Positions 1 through 12,010 of a stretch of 64,000 bases of DNA are shown piece by piece. Position 1 is the first letter of the stretch. Each line of letters opens with the position of its first letter. The stretch is from Amphibalanus amphitrite (Eukaryota; Arthropoda; Thecostraca; Balanomorpha; Balanidae): NCBI RefSeq assembly GCF_019059575.1, contig NW_024882313.1, positions 62,001 to 126,000 on the forward strand, written 5' to 3'. The position numbers and the translations under genes are program-made. A model generated the notes under the pieces. That model was not told where the DNA came from, did no database searches, and was given only the letters and a program-made list of their open reading frames with translations.

Positions 1-988
1 CCCGGCAGCCGACCGCTAACGAGCCGGCCGGTAATGTATGCCGCCGGACCGCCACAAGGAGGTGCGAATTATGGTAATAATTCTCAAACACCATTACAGG
101 AGCCTCGGTAATAGAGCCGGCGGCGACAGGGGGTCGCGGAGTCTGCTGCTAGAGGCTGCGTCCCTGGCCGGTCCGTGCCTGTCGGAGCCAGGTAGTGTCT
201 GAGCCTGTCTGAGCCAGGTGATCACCAGAGAGGGAGAGAGGGAGTCATGACGCGGCACCAGCTACCTGGAACCCGAGCGTCATGGATGACGCAGCCGCCG
301 TCATCCACCCGCCGGCACCGGGGCGTCATCGCGTCATTCAGCGACTCGCTCCGAGAGGCCCGGTGACCTGGGACGGCCGAGACAGCGCAATGCGGCCAGT
401 CTGAGCAGTCCCACGCGTGCCTCCGCGCACCGCTCCGGTGGGCCAGGCCGGGAGCGGGGACCGCCCCTTGTTTGGCAGACGAGTCGCCGTTATTACGCAA
501 CGCGCCACCGTCTCAAGATGGCGGCGGTCTCCTCTGGTGCACCTGTGCGCCGCGCGGCCCGCAGCCGGGTCGGTAACGAGTCCCCACCGTTCTCCCAGTC
601 ACCGCCGCTGGCCGGCAGCCCGTGTCATCAGGCGGCGGGCGCCGGCCGTCCGCCACAGGTGTGCTCTGTGCACCCGCCGACGTACCTCCGGCAGCCAGTC
701 ATTCCCCTCCCCGGCCCACTCCGGCCACCGGCCGCACATGCAAATGAGGGGACGGCCGCAGCGGCGGCGGACGGTAACAGAGAGAGAAGCGGCGCGGTAG
801 ACTGAGGAGAATGGCACAGAAGTACTGTCGAGCACGTCTAGTGCATTCACCAAGGCCGGCGCAGCGTGAGTACACACAGCCGGCCGGCAAACTCTGGATT
901 CAAGCAGCACAATCAGCAATATTCGTCTGACCAGCCCCGTCTGAATCAGTTCACCGACCTCGGTCCAATCTCTCCCTCCCCCGCTCAC
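1..988 (-). other. Intron downstream of the large minus-strand exon; no gene seen
   Basis: This GC-rich stretch follows the splice donor of the 989-4086 exon (reading the minus strand), so it should be the start of an intron that runs out of the window. I see no further exon. An octamer-like ATGCAAAT lies at about 737-744 in CpG-rich sequence, which may be chance. Confidence 0.5.
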
Positions 989-3900
989 CTGAGTAGCTCC
1001 CGTTCCAGGTCAAACGAGCCCAGCGAGCCGCAGCTGGACGCTGACCAGCTCCTCCCGCGGCCGGCCGGAGTCAGAGACGCCAACCACGCCTCTCCGGCGC
1101 TCACCGCCTCCGTCTCCATCGACGGCCGGCCGGGAGACGGTGACGACGGCGGCGACGATGATGACTCATCCTCGCGGCTCTCCGACGACTCGGTGGCGCA
1201 GATCTGGTTGCGGTTCTCGTCGACTCGTTCTTTGACCGGTGAGCCCGGCTCGCCGGGTCGTGATTTGCGGCGGCGCGGCGGTCGGGCCGGCGGCAGCTGT
1301 GGTGACCCATCTGCCGGGGACTGACCGCTCTCCTGTGGTTCATCCTGGCTCGGTGGTGGTGGTGACTCCACGGCGGCCGTCTGTGGCTCCCAGCTGCGGT
1401 CATCGCCGCCTGGGTGGACCGCGCCGGCCGGCGAGCTGAGCACGTCATCCACAGAGCGCCAGCGAGCCATCGGGTCCGGCGACTGTGAGACGCGGCGCGG
1501 TTTCAGTCGCAGCGTCGCGATGCGGCCTTTGACCGGGCTGCGTGACCGCGAGCGGCCCACAGAGCTGTCGCGGCCCGACAGAGATGATGTCCGCCGCACG
1601 GCCGAGCGGGGTCGTGGTCCGCGCGGCGTGGCCGGTGACCGGTCAGTCGGGGGCCGACCACTGCTGTCAGCGGGGGTGGTAGGTTTTGTGAGTACAGCGA
1701 GCTTAGAGCGACCCGTCGGCCGACTTCGACTGGCCTCCGCTTCGGGTTCCACCTCCGACGGTCTATCAGGCCGCGGCGAGCGCGGGGTGAGAGGTGAGCG
1801 CAGCGGGCCGACCTCGGCACCTCTCGAATCAGCATCGGCAGCCACCGGCAGGGCCAGGGAGCCTGGCCGCAGCCCGGCCAGTTTCTGCCGCAGCGCGGTG
1901 GCTCGGTTCTCCTCTGCAGTATTGTCCAGAATAGAACTCTCAGGTTCCGTATCAGGCTTTGGCTTTTTCATGGCGGCGATTTTCTTTCGCAGTAACATGG
2001 CACGGTTCTCCCCTGAGTCTTCGTTTGGCACATCAGTATCACGCGGCTGCGTCTCCACCTCGGGCGTGAGGGCCGCTACCTTCTGTCGCAGCTGACTAGC
2101 TCTGTTCTCATTGTCCATCTCATCCCCCGACTTCTCCAGCTCCCTCTCCGGCTGAGCTCCTACTCGCAGAGCCGCCAGCTTCTTACGAAGCAGAGTCGAG
2201 CGGTCTCCAGACGAAAACACGTCACCGTCATCAGTCTTACTCTCAGCTTTATAATCCGAAACCGAGAAACCGTTAACTAACGGCTCATTCGTATGAGTAG
2301 AAGCCTTCTGGACGTTGACAATCGTCAGTGAGTGTGCAGGACTGTCATGCCGCTGTTTGGGCGGCGGTGTGGCGGGTGGCGGGCCGGCCGGGCTGGTAGC
2401 CTCCTCAGCGGGCTCTGTCCACCCAGAGCCGCGGGAGGCTCCTCTCCTCCGGTCTCCACCGCCTCCGCTGCCAATAGATGCCGTCTCCGAAGCATCATCG
2501 GCGTCCAGTCGTCCCTGGGCCAGCCAGTGACGCGTGGAGCTCTTCCTGTCAGTGCTACTGCTGCTAACTGAAGAGGTCTCGGCTGCGTCATCGGCGGCAG
2601 CCTCTGCCGAGCGGGAGCCCAGTGTCAGCCAGCTGCGGGAGGTGCCGCGCCAGCCGCCGCCGGCTGTCGAATCTTCGTCCGGCGCGTCTAGGATCCCTCC
2701 CTCGCTGCCGGCGCGGCCTCTGAAGCCGCTGCGACGCGGCGTCGGCACGAAGCCAGCCACCAGGGGGCTGGCCGGCGGCCGCTCGGCTCTCTGCTCGCCA
2801 TCGGGCACCCCGGAGCTGCTGGAGCGGCCGGCAGCCGAGGAGGCGTCAGAGGTATCGCTGTCCTGGCGCACGCGGCGCCACGGCCGGCCGCCGGGCGAGT
2901 CCGGTACCTCCGGACGGTCCTCTGAGCCACGCTCCCACCGGTCCTCAGACTCAGCCCGCCCGGCCCGGCCCGCGCGCGGCTCAGCGGCGAACAGGGAGCG
3001 AGCCGTCAGCAGCGGAGTACCACCAGCCGCCTGACGGGAGCGCCGGCGCGCCGCCCGCTCCAGAATCTCGTCCAGGTCACGGCGGCCCACGCGCGGCGAG
3101 CGGGCACCGGTCGGCGAGAACAGATCCCGAGACAGGTCTGGACTGGAGGAGACGAACGACTCGCTTTGGCGTGCCAACCGGCCGGAGATGACAGCCGGCA
3201 GCTGGAAGCCCGACGCCTTGCCGACGGTGCCTGAGGGGGTCTCGGTACGCGGCATACGGCGCCGGTTCAGCGAGCCGCCCCAGTCGGAACCGATACCCAG
3301 AGCAGCACGTTGTGACGGCCGGTATCCGTCATCTCCATCGCCCCCGTCAGCTGCCGGCGCTGCCGACTTATCCGTGCTCTCCCGGTCGGTAGACCAAAGA
3401 GACGGCCGATCTCGGGCACCGAGCGACGGCGTCCGACTCAGTCGCCGTTTACCAGACTCATCCTCGCGATTCTCCGGCTCCTCTCTCTGCCTGTCGGAGG
3501 TGGAGCGCCAGTCTGGAGTCTCCACAGTAGATCGACGGCCCGGGGTGGCAGTAGAGCGCCTGTCTAAGAGGTCAGCATCTGAGAGTTTGTTTGAAGTCTC
3601 GAGAGTGACGGTTATCGCGCTGCTGCGCCGACTCGATTTGGAGGTTCTTCGGGGCGATTCGGTCCGCCCAGGAGTCGCAACATCTGACAACTCGATGCCA
3701 TCACTGAACGGCAGAAGGGGTACCACGCTCTGCCTTTCTTCTCCCGCCGTCGAGCTTTTTCTCTCTGGCGTCTCGACACTGTCGCTGAACGGTAGCAGTG
3801 GCACCAAGCTCGTTCGCTCCTCCCCTGCCGCCGAGCTCTTACGTCTTTTCTCAGACTTGAGCTTATTCTTGGAGGCTGAGTCGCGGCTCGGCGGCGGCGG

Positions 3901-4086
3901 TGGCGAGTCATGACTCGGCCGGCCGTCGTCCAGTGAGTCTCTGGAGTCGCTGCGCCGGAGCCGGGCGCGTCGGCCGCGGCTGGGCAGAGTGCGGGTGCCG
4001 GAGCCCGTCCGTCCGACATCCTCTCCGGCCGCCTCCCAGCGCGCCCTCGTCTGCAGGAACGTGTCTCGATTGCCGCGCGCCAGCAT
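989..4086 (-). CDS. Large first coding exon of an unrecognised disordered Ser/Arg/Pro-rich protein
   Basis: This exon is open for about 1,032 codons. I take the start as the ATG at 4086 (MLARGNRDTFLQTRARWE...), because the frame is closed by a TGA about 75 bases upstream and no acceptor of fitting phase is evident. It ends at 989 in a good donor (CTACTCAG then GTGAGC), phase 2, so the protein continues left of the window. The protein is Ser, Arg, Pro, Glu and Asp rich, with many Ser-Pro and Arg-Ser sites, and is probably mostly disordered. Near residues 85-130 a 25-residue unit with VPLLPFSD is duplicated. Near residues 630-740 there are four spaced copies of an N-R-A-x-x-L-R-x-K-hydrophobic-A motif. 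I do not recognise the family; a cytoskeletal scaffold is only a guess from composition. It could also be an alternative long N-terminal exon of the neighbouring TACC gene. Confidence 0.75.
1866..2200 (-). repeat. Four coding repeats of an ENRAxxLRxK-type motif
   Basis: Inside the large exon, four related segments occur about 30-35 codons apart: STLLRKKLAAL, NRASQLRQKVAAL, NRAMLLRKKIAAM and NRATALRQKLAGL. Each is a short basic amphipathic stretch after an acidic linker. The regular spacing suggests internal duplication kept by selection. No known short actin- or tubulin-binding repeat matches well enough for me to name it. Confidence 0.7.
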
Positions 4087-4700
4087 GGCGACGCCGGCCG
4101 GCTCGGCGATTACACAGTCCGCGCCGGTCACCGTCCGCACCTGTCCTGTCTCCCACGCACCTCAAACTGTCCCGACTCGCACTGCCTCCACTCGATAACA
4201 CCTCGCTCTGTCAGCTCACAGCTCTTTTTCACACCGCTTAAACACACGCTACCCGTTCTCCACTGCACCGACAAACACCGAGCGTCTATTCACCTGCCGC
4301 CGCTCAGGCCCGGCGTGTGGGCGGAGCGCGGCGCTCGGCCGGCCGGTAGGGACGGCGTCCGCGGCTCGTCTGCGCAGCCAGGGTCGCCGGCTGGCCGGCG
4401 CGGCGCGGCGGCTCCCCGGCGCGCGGCGCGGTCGGAGCGGGCGGCGGCCGACCCGACCCGACCGGCGGCGAGGTCGGGTGGAGCCGTCTGCCGTCCTTCC
4501 CGCAGGACGACCGGACGTGCCGGCTCGCCACCGGCCCGACACCTATCTCGGCGGGATCTGACGGCGCCGCGACCGCCGCCGGTGCGCGCGCGCGCCCCAT
4601 ATACGGGCGGGTCTCCGCGCGACGGGGACACGTGCAGGGTCACATGAGCCACGCCGCACTGCGAGCTCGGTCAAAGGGCCATGGCAGTGCCACGACTCCG
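4087..4700 (-). promoter_or_regulatory. CpG-rich promoter and 5' leader of the large-exon gene
   Basis: This is dense CpG and GC sequence directly upstream (minus sense) of the proposed start at 4086. At about 4598-4606 the minus strand reads GTATATGGGG, a TATA-like element inside otherwise GC-only DNA. That would put transcription start near 4570 and give a leader of roughly 480 bases. No experimental support is available. Confidence 0.45.
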
Positions 4701-5009
4701 CCCAGCCCGGGGCACACGAAGTGCGTGACATTGTCCTAAACAGCCCAACCCTTTCAGACCGAACCATTGTGATATCAACCTCCCATCTATCGCACCTTCG
4801 GGATCCACCCCGTACCATTCCATCCTATCAGCCGATCTATCCGATTAGCGGACCTACCAAATCCTTTCCCACTCCGCCCCGTCACCGTTCGGCCCAGCTC
4901 TTCCCAAATGCGTGCCTTGGGCTCTGCCGTAATGGACGCTAGCCACCCGCGCCCGGCGGCCGCGTGAGATGACACAGCAGGTGCCGGGGGCGTCTCGCAG
5001 CCTCCCGTT

Positions 5010-5160
5010 TCACCGGCAGATGTCTTACGGTCTCTCATCTCACCAGCAGTTGTCTTACCGCTTTTCATCTCACCAGCAACCATTTCAGTCTCTCATCTCA
5101 CCGGTAGCCGCAAGCCTGCCTGTCATCTCTGCTGTCTCACAGCCTCTCATCTCACCCAGT
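5010..5160. repeat. Short degenerate tandem repeat (about 26-28 bp unit)
   Basis: The phrase TCTCATCTCACC recurs at least five times with variable spacers such as AGCAGTTGTCTTACC. It is followed directly by a CT microsatellite. The short open frames here (AGEM-type repeats) come from the repetition and are not taken as genes. Confidence 0.7.
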
Positions 5161-5175
5161 TAGCTTCCTCCACCC

Positions 5176-5222
5176 CCTCTCTCTCTCTCTCTCCCCCCCC
5201 TCTCTCTCTCTCTCTCTCTCTC
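5176..5222. repeat. (CT)n microsatellite with an interrupting C run
   Basis: Two CT dinucleotide arrays are separated by eight C residues. Confidence 0.9.
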
Positions 5223-5224
5223 AT

Positions 5225-8200
5225 CTCGCTCCCTCTCGCCTCCCACTAACGAGACTGGGCCGACCGGAGAACAGGAAGCGACCGCAGGTGTGTGTCATAT
5301 CCGACCTGTCTGGCTTGGCAGCGGCAGGACAAACATAGCACCTCCGCGCTACAGCAGCGCGTGAGCCGTCCCGGCAGGCGTGGGTCGCTCCACACCGGTT
5401 CCACCAGCCCCGCCGAGCAGCCACCGCCGGTACTCCGAACCGGCGATCGGAGTTATCGCTCGTTATTGTTCGCCGCTGCAGCGTGCAGCTGACCATCTGT
5501 TTATCAAACCGGGCCTCCATACGCCGATGGAAGATCCGTGTCGCAGCGGTGGAGGTAACGGTCCGCTGCCGCCGTCACAGCTGCGATTGGGTCTCCTCCG
5601 AGCCGGAAAAACACGCTACCGGCCGTCAACAGGCCGTGGTAGTGCCGCCTTGACTCTTTGAGGCCCAGCACGGCTCACACGGGCAGCCCTGAGATGGCTG
5701 TGTGGCTGCGGGGTCAGCGAGCAGGTCAACCACATCGCCACGCCCTCCCCACCCCAATCCTTCACCGGGGCCGCCGAGTCGTGACCCCGGGGCCGACCCC
5801 GCGCGGGGCCCGGACTGAATTTATCGCCACCGCGCGCCGCTCAACCCGCCGCGCGTGGGCGCCGCCGCCCAGCCGCCGTTTAAACGCTCGTCGTCACGCC
5901 ATTGAGCCGAATTGTAAGTGTCGCCACTCAATTACTGCAGGCCGGTGTTTCCCAGGACGGTAATCTGGCAGGTCTACAGAGCCTCACCATTCGACCGCAG
6001 ACGAACCGCTCTGAGGTCGATCGGTACGAATACACCGAGATGGGATTGACAATGGCGTGCCGCTGATCGGACCCGGACAGGAAGGAAGAAAAGGGCAAGG
6101 TCGGCGCATGAGAGAAACGGCTTCAATGTCGACGTCCCGCGGTCGGAGAGAAGGGGCGTGGCGGGTCACACATGCATACACACACCTGGGTGGCGCCCCT
6201 TTCTTCCGCCGCGCCCATGTCACCTGGCGTGTTCACAGCTGAGCAAAAACCCTTCGACAAACCGTGTAGCTCCGTGGGTGTCAGAGCCAGCCTCAGCCGG
6301 CCTCGGGATCTGTCAGTCGGCGTCGCGAGGACAGGTGATGCAACAACACCGGCCGAATCCATCCCGTGTACCGCCGACGGCTGCCTGTCAGTCCCAGGGA
6401 GACATCAGCCATGCGTCAAACCCTGGCGGCGCTCCATCACCATAATACGTCAGCCAGTGCAGAGGCCGGCTGCCGCGCGCGCCTCTCATTCATCTAATCC
6501 GAGACTGGCGCCGGCACTTTTCAAGGTTTGCCGACACCATATACGGCCGCGACACACATTCTGCCAGTCGGGCCCGCGCGGCGCCCCGGCCTGCTCATGA
6601 CGGACAGCGCGGCCTCTGTGCGCTTAGCGCACTCACGTGCTCCCTCCATCACGTGCGCCCGATGCACCCGTACCGCCTGGTGAAACTGGACGGCCGGGGC
6701 CTCCGTGCAGCGATTTACAGCGATCTCAGTGCAGCCAGTCCGGCTCGTCCCGTCCGTCCGCTTCAGACCGCGCCCAGACAACAGCCAGGCGTGGTAACGG
6801 CACTGGAGCGGTCCGTTTGCACTAATTGGGGTGTATCGCCCGGCCGACCGGTCGGCATCTGCCGCTACCCGTCAGTCGCGGCCTTCGGTGTCGAGTCGGA
6901 CACGGTGCCGAACCAGGATTGGATCTACCGTCTGTTTGGCGATACTGAGCCACGCAGGGATGATGGAAGGACAGTATTTGAGGCTAGGTGTGTGCCCAGG
7001 GGCAGTCGCAGCTCGCTCTGAACGGCCGCCGCCGGCCAGCGCATCGCCCTCCTCCCAGGTGTCTCCGAGCTCTGTGGGCGCGCCCGGCGTCCCCCGCAGA
7101 GTCCGTGTGCGTGCCGCCCCGTTTTCCGACCGTCCATCTCTTCCAGCCGGCGGGAGGCGGGCCAATCTAGCGGCCCTCGTGACACGAGCGTCTCCCGCCC
7201 ACCACGGATAGACGCCACCTGTCGCCCACCGCAGCCGGCCCGGGGAGTTTTATCCCAACAAACACACCTGACGCTCCTCGGCGGCTTAGAGCTCACCGCT
7301 CAGCCGCAGCCGCGCGAGCCGCTGCGCCGGCCGGCTCCTGCACGCCGCGCGGCTTCCAGAACCGGTCGGCCACTTTCGATGCACTTTCCATGTTAATGGC
7401 AGCGGCTCTGGCTGCTCGCTGACGTGCCGTCTATGATTTATTCGCCGTGCGCCGCCGGGGCCCAGCCGAGGGCAGGCCGGCGGCGCGCGCTGCTTTGCAT
7501 CCCGTCTGGGAAGCCCTGCTGCCCGCCCAGTGGTGGTGAGGTGATGTGATCGACGGGGAGGGGAGGGAGCCGTCCCTGATGTCGTGCTGAGCTGTCAGCG
7601 GCCACAGAGTACAGTCTGCTGACCGGCCGGGGGCTGATCTGTAGCTCGTGCGGCGCTCCGACTGCCCAGGGTGGGAGCATTGGGCACATAGAGCCGCCGA
7701 GGCCGGCGGGCAGAGGGCTCCGGTCGGCCCCACCACCTGCAAACACGCTGCCTCTGCACCGGCCATTCTTCCGCTTCTCACAATGCCCATTGACGCCGAC
7801 CGCCACAGTCGTTCGGAAGTCATTGCGTCAGCACAACACGTGGGTCAGCTGAGCGGCGATCCCACGAGGCTCACCAGACTTTGACACAGATCTCAGGCGT
7901 CCCTGGAAGCAGTAATGCTCTCAGAGGACCCACTATCATCAAGCAGCGGTAGACTTAAACGTCCACTGCGGCAGAACCGCCAGGCAAATCACATGGGCTG
8001 AGCCGGCTCTGGCTGCACTGGAAGCTGGTTGACCTCACGCGGGGCTCGTTTCGCCGCTTAATTACCACTCTCAGCAGTTGGAGCCGTGTCCTTTCGCTCG
8101 TTAACCCCGCAGAACGACAGAGCCAACCACAGCTGGCAGGGCTGATCTCCATAGCTCTGATTGCAATCTGCCGGCCTTCTGACAGCCCGGAGCCGCCTCC

Positions 8201-8950
8201 CCAGTAAGCCGCCGGTGGGGACCAGTCGGTGACGAACTCGCAGTCTGTCCTTGACGCTATGTCCGCCCGGAGCTCTGGTCTGACCCAGTGTCAATCCCGC
8301 CGCCCACTGCGGGCCCGGGCGGCACCTGGCCAGCTGCCATCCGGGGCAGGTCGGCGACCGCCCGAGGCTCGATCGGTCCGCCCCCGATCAGCGGCCGATC
8401 GGGGCACCTGCAGTTGCAGTCACCGTGCCGAGCGGAGCGGCGCGCCCGAGGGTCACCAATACCGGCCTTCTGCCGCCGCCCTCAGTGTGCACGTGACCCG
8501 GGTACAGACAGCCACATCAAATTGGAGAGTGTGGCGAATTACAGCTGGGTCGGAAAGCAGCGCGGGTTTCGGTCTACCCCCGGCACCGCTCCACGAACCA
8601 CGGCGCCCGTTCCCAGCAGACGTCGCGCCCGGCACAGAGTGCAATCGTTTAATCAATGCCCGGCTATGCTCTATTCACGACCGGGGACGCCCAAAGACAA
8701 AGACCGGGTGACGAAGGTGGCGTTCACCCGGCTGAATCACCGGGCCACATTGGGTGAGTTCGGAGGGTGGAGCCGTTACGGTCCAACGGCCCCGTCTGTC
8801 CACCGGTGGGGTTGCCGGGTGTCGACTGGTCATTCGGCTCGTCAGGTCGGCCCCACCCTGCCACGTGTCACCGGGTCCAGGTGTTAGTGAACGGGTGCGA
8901 CGGGGGCTACCGGGGATCGACAGGCCCGGACAGGGAGGGTAAGATAAAAC
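5225..8950. other. GC-rich non-coding DNA
   Basis: This stretch is CpG-rich with many short overlapping open frames on all strands, as expected from GC content alone. I found no splice-bounded frame, conserved motif, RNA gene or mobile element. It lies between the large-exon gene and the last visible TACC exon, so it may be intron. Confidence 0.5.
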
Positions 8951-10260
8951 GGGAGGGCACGGCAAGAGAAGGTAAGGATAAGACAAGACAGAACAGAACA
9001 GAGCAGGATAGTCAGTCAGTGTTCTAAAATTGGATTTTGGTTGGGTGTGACGATGATGACCAAAAAATCTAGGATGAGAAAAAAACAAGTGAAAACCTAT
9101 ATCACTTTCGCAATAAAGGCGTAACGCTACGCTGGCTGATAATAAAAGCACATACCATTCCTAACCACCAAAACTAACCGAAAAAGACGATGCAAATAGG
9201 TAAGGATGATATACGGCAGAATTATAACTTAAGCATCTGATCGCCAAGTGTTTCTAAATCCGTCCCATTTTATCCCAACCTTTGTGTTTGATTGAGACTA
9301 ATGAAGTTAAGAATCACCCTTGTCTCTTATACAGCTAAGAATGAATACCTACTTCAACCAGTGAGATTTCATTTTCCTCACAAGTCAAAATGCATTGTCA
9401 CAATTGAATGACTGTCCAGTGGCCATCCTTCTCCTAGCCTTAAATCAATGCCTTCCTTTCCGTTTCAGATGCAGACAGCAGATATTACCGTCAGCATCTG
9501 CTAAGTTCCTACTCATGCTTACTGGCACGGATCCAGGACGGTCCTTCTGCCTGTATATTTCTCTTAAAGAAGATCATCCGCGGACCTCCATCCTCGCGAC
9601 GCCAGTCGCCATCATGCGAGCGAACTAGGTCTTTAAGAAGCAGAAGATGCAATGATTCTGTTGAAATCTGTTGTCATATCTTAAGGAGGGTGGGGGAGGG
9701 GCGGGTGAGGGAGCTCTCCCTATATGCAGGCTTTGGTACTAGTGCCATGTGGAGAAGTTTTCTTTCTTTTTTAAGCAAAGGAAGTGGGAAGGAACCTGTC
9801 GTTGTCGTTGCAAAGGGTATCATTCTGTCGTCCTGTATTATTGATTTAGTGCAGTTGACTCAGACTGTGTAATGCGTGAGGCGTGGTCATCACTGTGACA
9901 CTGTCAGACATAAAATCTTAGGTAATCATGATACCCTGATGGGCAGTTTGTTGACGTAACTGATCACTATGAAACCAGAAACCGTATAACTCATGTGTTC
10001 TGGCCTCTGGGACGTTTTGCGCCTACAATATGGCAGCACCGCTTCCAAGATTACTGTATATTTGAGATAATATGCGGCAATATAAGTATGTAGTTTTCGT
10101 TCGCATCTGATCTGGTAATATTCGTACAGTGTACACAGTATAGCTTTGAGCTTTCCATTTTCAACAGATATGACAATGGCCGGATGATACTGGAAATGGT
10201 GCCTTTGCTCTGGGCACACGGAACGGGACGCAGTATTGAGTATGCAATTGCAGTCGCACT
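8951..10260. other. AT-richer non-coding DNA
   Basis: Base composition drops sharply from the GC-rich block on the left. No gene, convincing repeat or structured RNA was seen. Confidence 0.5.
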
Positions 10261-10269
10261 ATGCAGCAT

Positions 10270-10810
10270 GACATACGCCGGAAATCTCCCGGCCCGAACG
10301 CCGGAACGGCCAGCGATAGTCGGTACTCATTACGCATAGTGGAAATGAACACGGTGTCAGCGCAACTCTTCGAAAGGAACGGTGCACTACATGAGACTAC
10401 ACAAAGGGTCACTGATTAGGGCACCCCAAACGGAACGATGTGCACTGCGCAGCATAATACGCAATATCGCAATAAAAAGCGTGCAACTAACCAGTAACCA
10501 GGGCATCCATATCGGAACGGAACGGGATGCAAAAAAAAAATGATAAGATGCCACCGACCTCATGGCCGGCCACCGAAACGGAGCGGTAGCTTCGTATCAT
10601 GTCACGTGATAAGTGCTGAGTGAGAGAGCGTCACTGATCAGTGATCAGTGATCAGAGCACCCGCAACAGAACGGAGGGCATCAGTGATCACTGATCAGAG
10701 CAACTGCAACGGAACGGAGGGCATCGCTGATCAGGACAACCCAAGCGGAAGGGAAAGAGAGAGCACAACTGACCAGAACACCCGAAACGGAACGGGAGTG
10801 AACGGAACGC
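10270..10810. repeat. Degenerate short repeats around CGGAACGGA and TGATCAGTGATCAG
   Basis: GGAACGG, often as AACGGAACGG, occurs many times. A TGATCAG run is tandemly repeated at about 10635-10655 and again near 10685 and 10725. Units are roughly 50-60 bases and badly eroded. This looks like a decayed minisatellite. Confidence 0.55.
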
Positions 10811-10854
10811 ATTAGCGGCTCGCCGAATCGCGATTCCGGCCAAACATGGCCTCA

Positions 10855-11035
10855 AGAAATAGGTCACAGGTCAAAGGTCATTTGGGTCAGGAATAAGAGA
10901 TTTTCAGAGTAGGTGTCAAATTAATTGACTCGAGGGTCCTGAAAGTTTCGTCGCGATCGGCCGCTTTTTACGCGAGTTATTCTCGAAAAAAACGAGAGGG
11001 TGGTTCGTTCGACCCCCCCCCCCTATACGGGCGAG
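10855..11035. mobile_element. Probable fragment of the AGGTCA / poly-C element family
   Basis: Three AGGTCA half-sites in about 20 bases (10866-10884), a TTATTCTCGAAAAA segment and a run of about eleven C residues near 11018 recall the elements at 46.3-51.2 kb and 58.6-59.2 kb. No termini were found, so this is a fragment or only a look-alike. Confidence 0.3.
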
Positions 11036-11039
11036 GGAT

Positions 11040-12010
11040 AATTTATTAAAAAGCTAGGGCCTTCTTAATCCCATCTACCAGCTTCAGAACATGTATTGGG
11101 CAGATCTGGGAATACCGTATCTTAAATTTATCCCTAGAGGTGTGCCAAGGTATCCTTTCATTCATCTTGGCTTTCCCTCGGCCGACCGCTTCGTGTTTAA
11201 AAACCTTTAGAAACTAATTGAAATGAATAATTGGCGGTAAAATTATTGCAAAGGCATGAGAAATTAACGTAAAACACATCATTACCGGTCTTATAACCTC
11301 ATTTCGCGTATGAAACCTGCCAGAGTCCACAGAGATTCATATTCATCCCTAGGGTGTGCCAGGGTGGCGTGTCAGTCATCTTGAACCCCTGCCCGACCCG
11401 ACGCCTCGAGTTTTAAAGGCATCTAAAAACTAATAACGTAAATAATTTGTGGTGAAATTGATATAATATGATCAGAAAAGAACGCAGAATAAATTAGTAT
11501 CGGTCTCAAAACATTATTTTGCCTATGAAACCAGCCAGAGCCCGCGGAGTTTTAAATTCATCCCTAGGGTGTGCCCAGGGTGGCTTTTCTCATCTTGGAC
11601 CTCTACCAGGCGCGACGCCTCGAGCTTTAAAGTCCTCTAGAAGCCATTGACGGACATAATTTGTGGCGAAATTAATGCGATATGATCAGAAATAAACGCA
11701 GAATAAATAGGCATCGGTCTCAAAACATTATTTTACCTATGAAACCAGCCAGAGCCCGCGGAGTTTTAAATTCATCCCTAGGGTGTGCGCAGGGTGGCTT
11801 TTCTCATCTTGGACCTCTGCCAGGCCCGACGCATCGAGCTTTAAAGTCCTCTAGAAGCCATTGACGGACATAATTTGTGGTGAAATTGATACAATAGGAT
11901 CAGAAATGAATGTAGAATAAGTTGGTACCTGTCTCATACCCCTATTTTGTATATGAAAGAAGTTAGAGCCCACCAAGTTTTAAATTCATCCCTAGGGTGT
12001 GCCAGGGTGT
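11040..12010. repeat. Satellite array, about 215-bp unit, four to five copies
   Basis: The marker TCCCTAGGGTGTGCC (first copy TCCCTAGAGG) starts at about 11131, 11346, 11561, 11775 and 11989, giving spacings of 215, 215, 214 and 214 bases. Units also share GAAACCAGCCAGAGCC and GAAGCCATTGACGGACATAA. The two middle copies are nearly identical and the outer ones more diverged, the usual pattern of local unequal exchange. Confidence 0.9.

Noticed and set aside
1520-3913. Plus-strand frames of 160-240 codons over the large minus-strand exon
   Set aside because: Antisense shadows of a GC-rich, Arg/Ser-rich coding exon; they begin and end without any signal.
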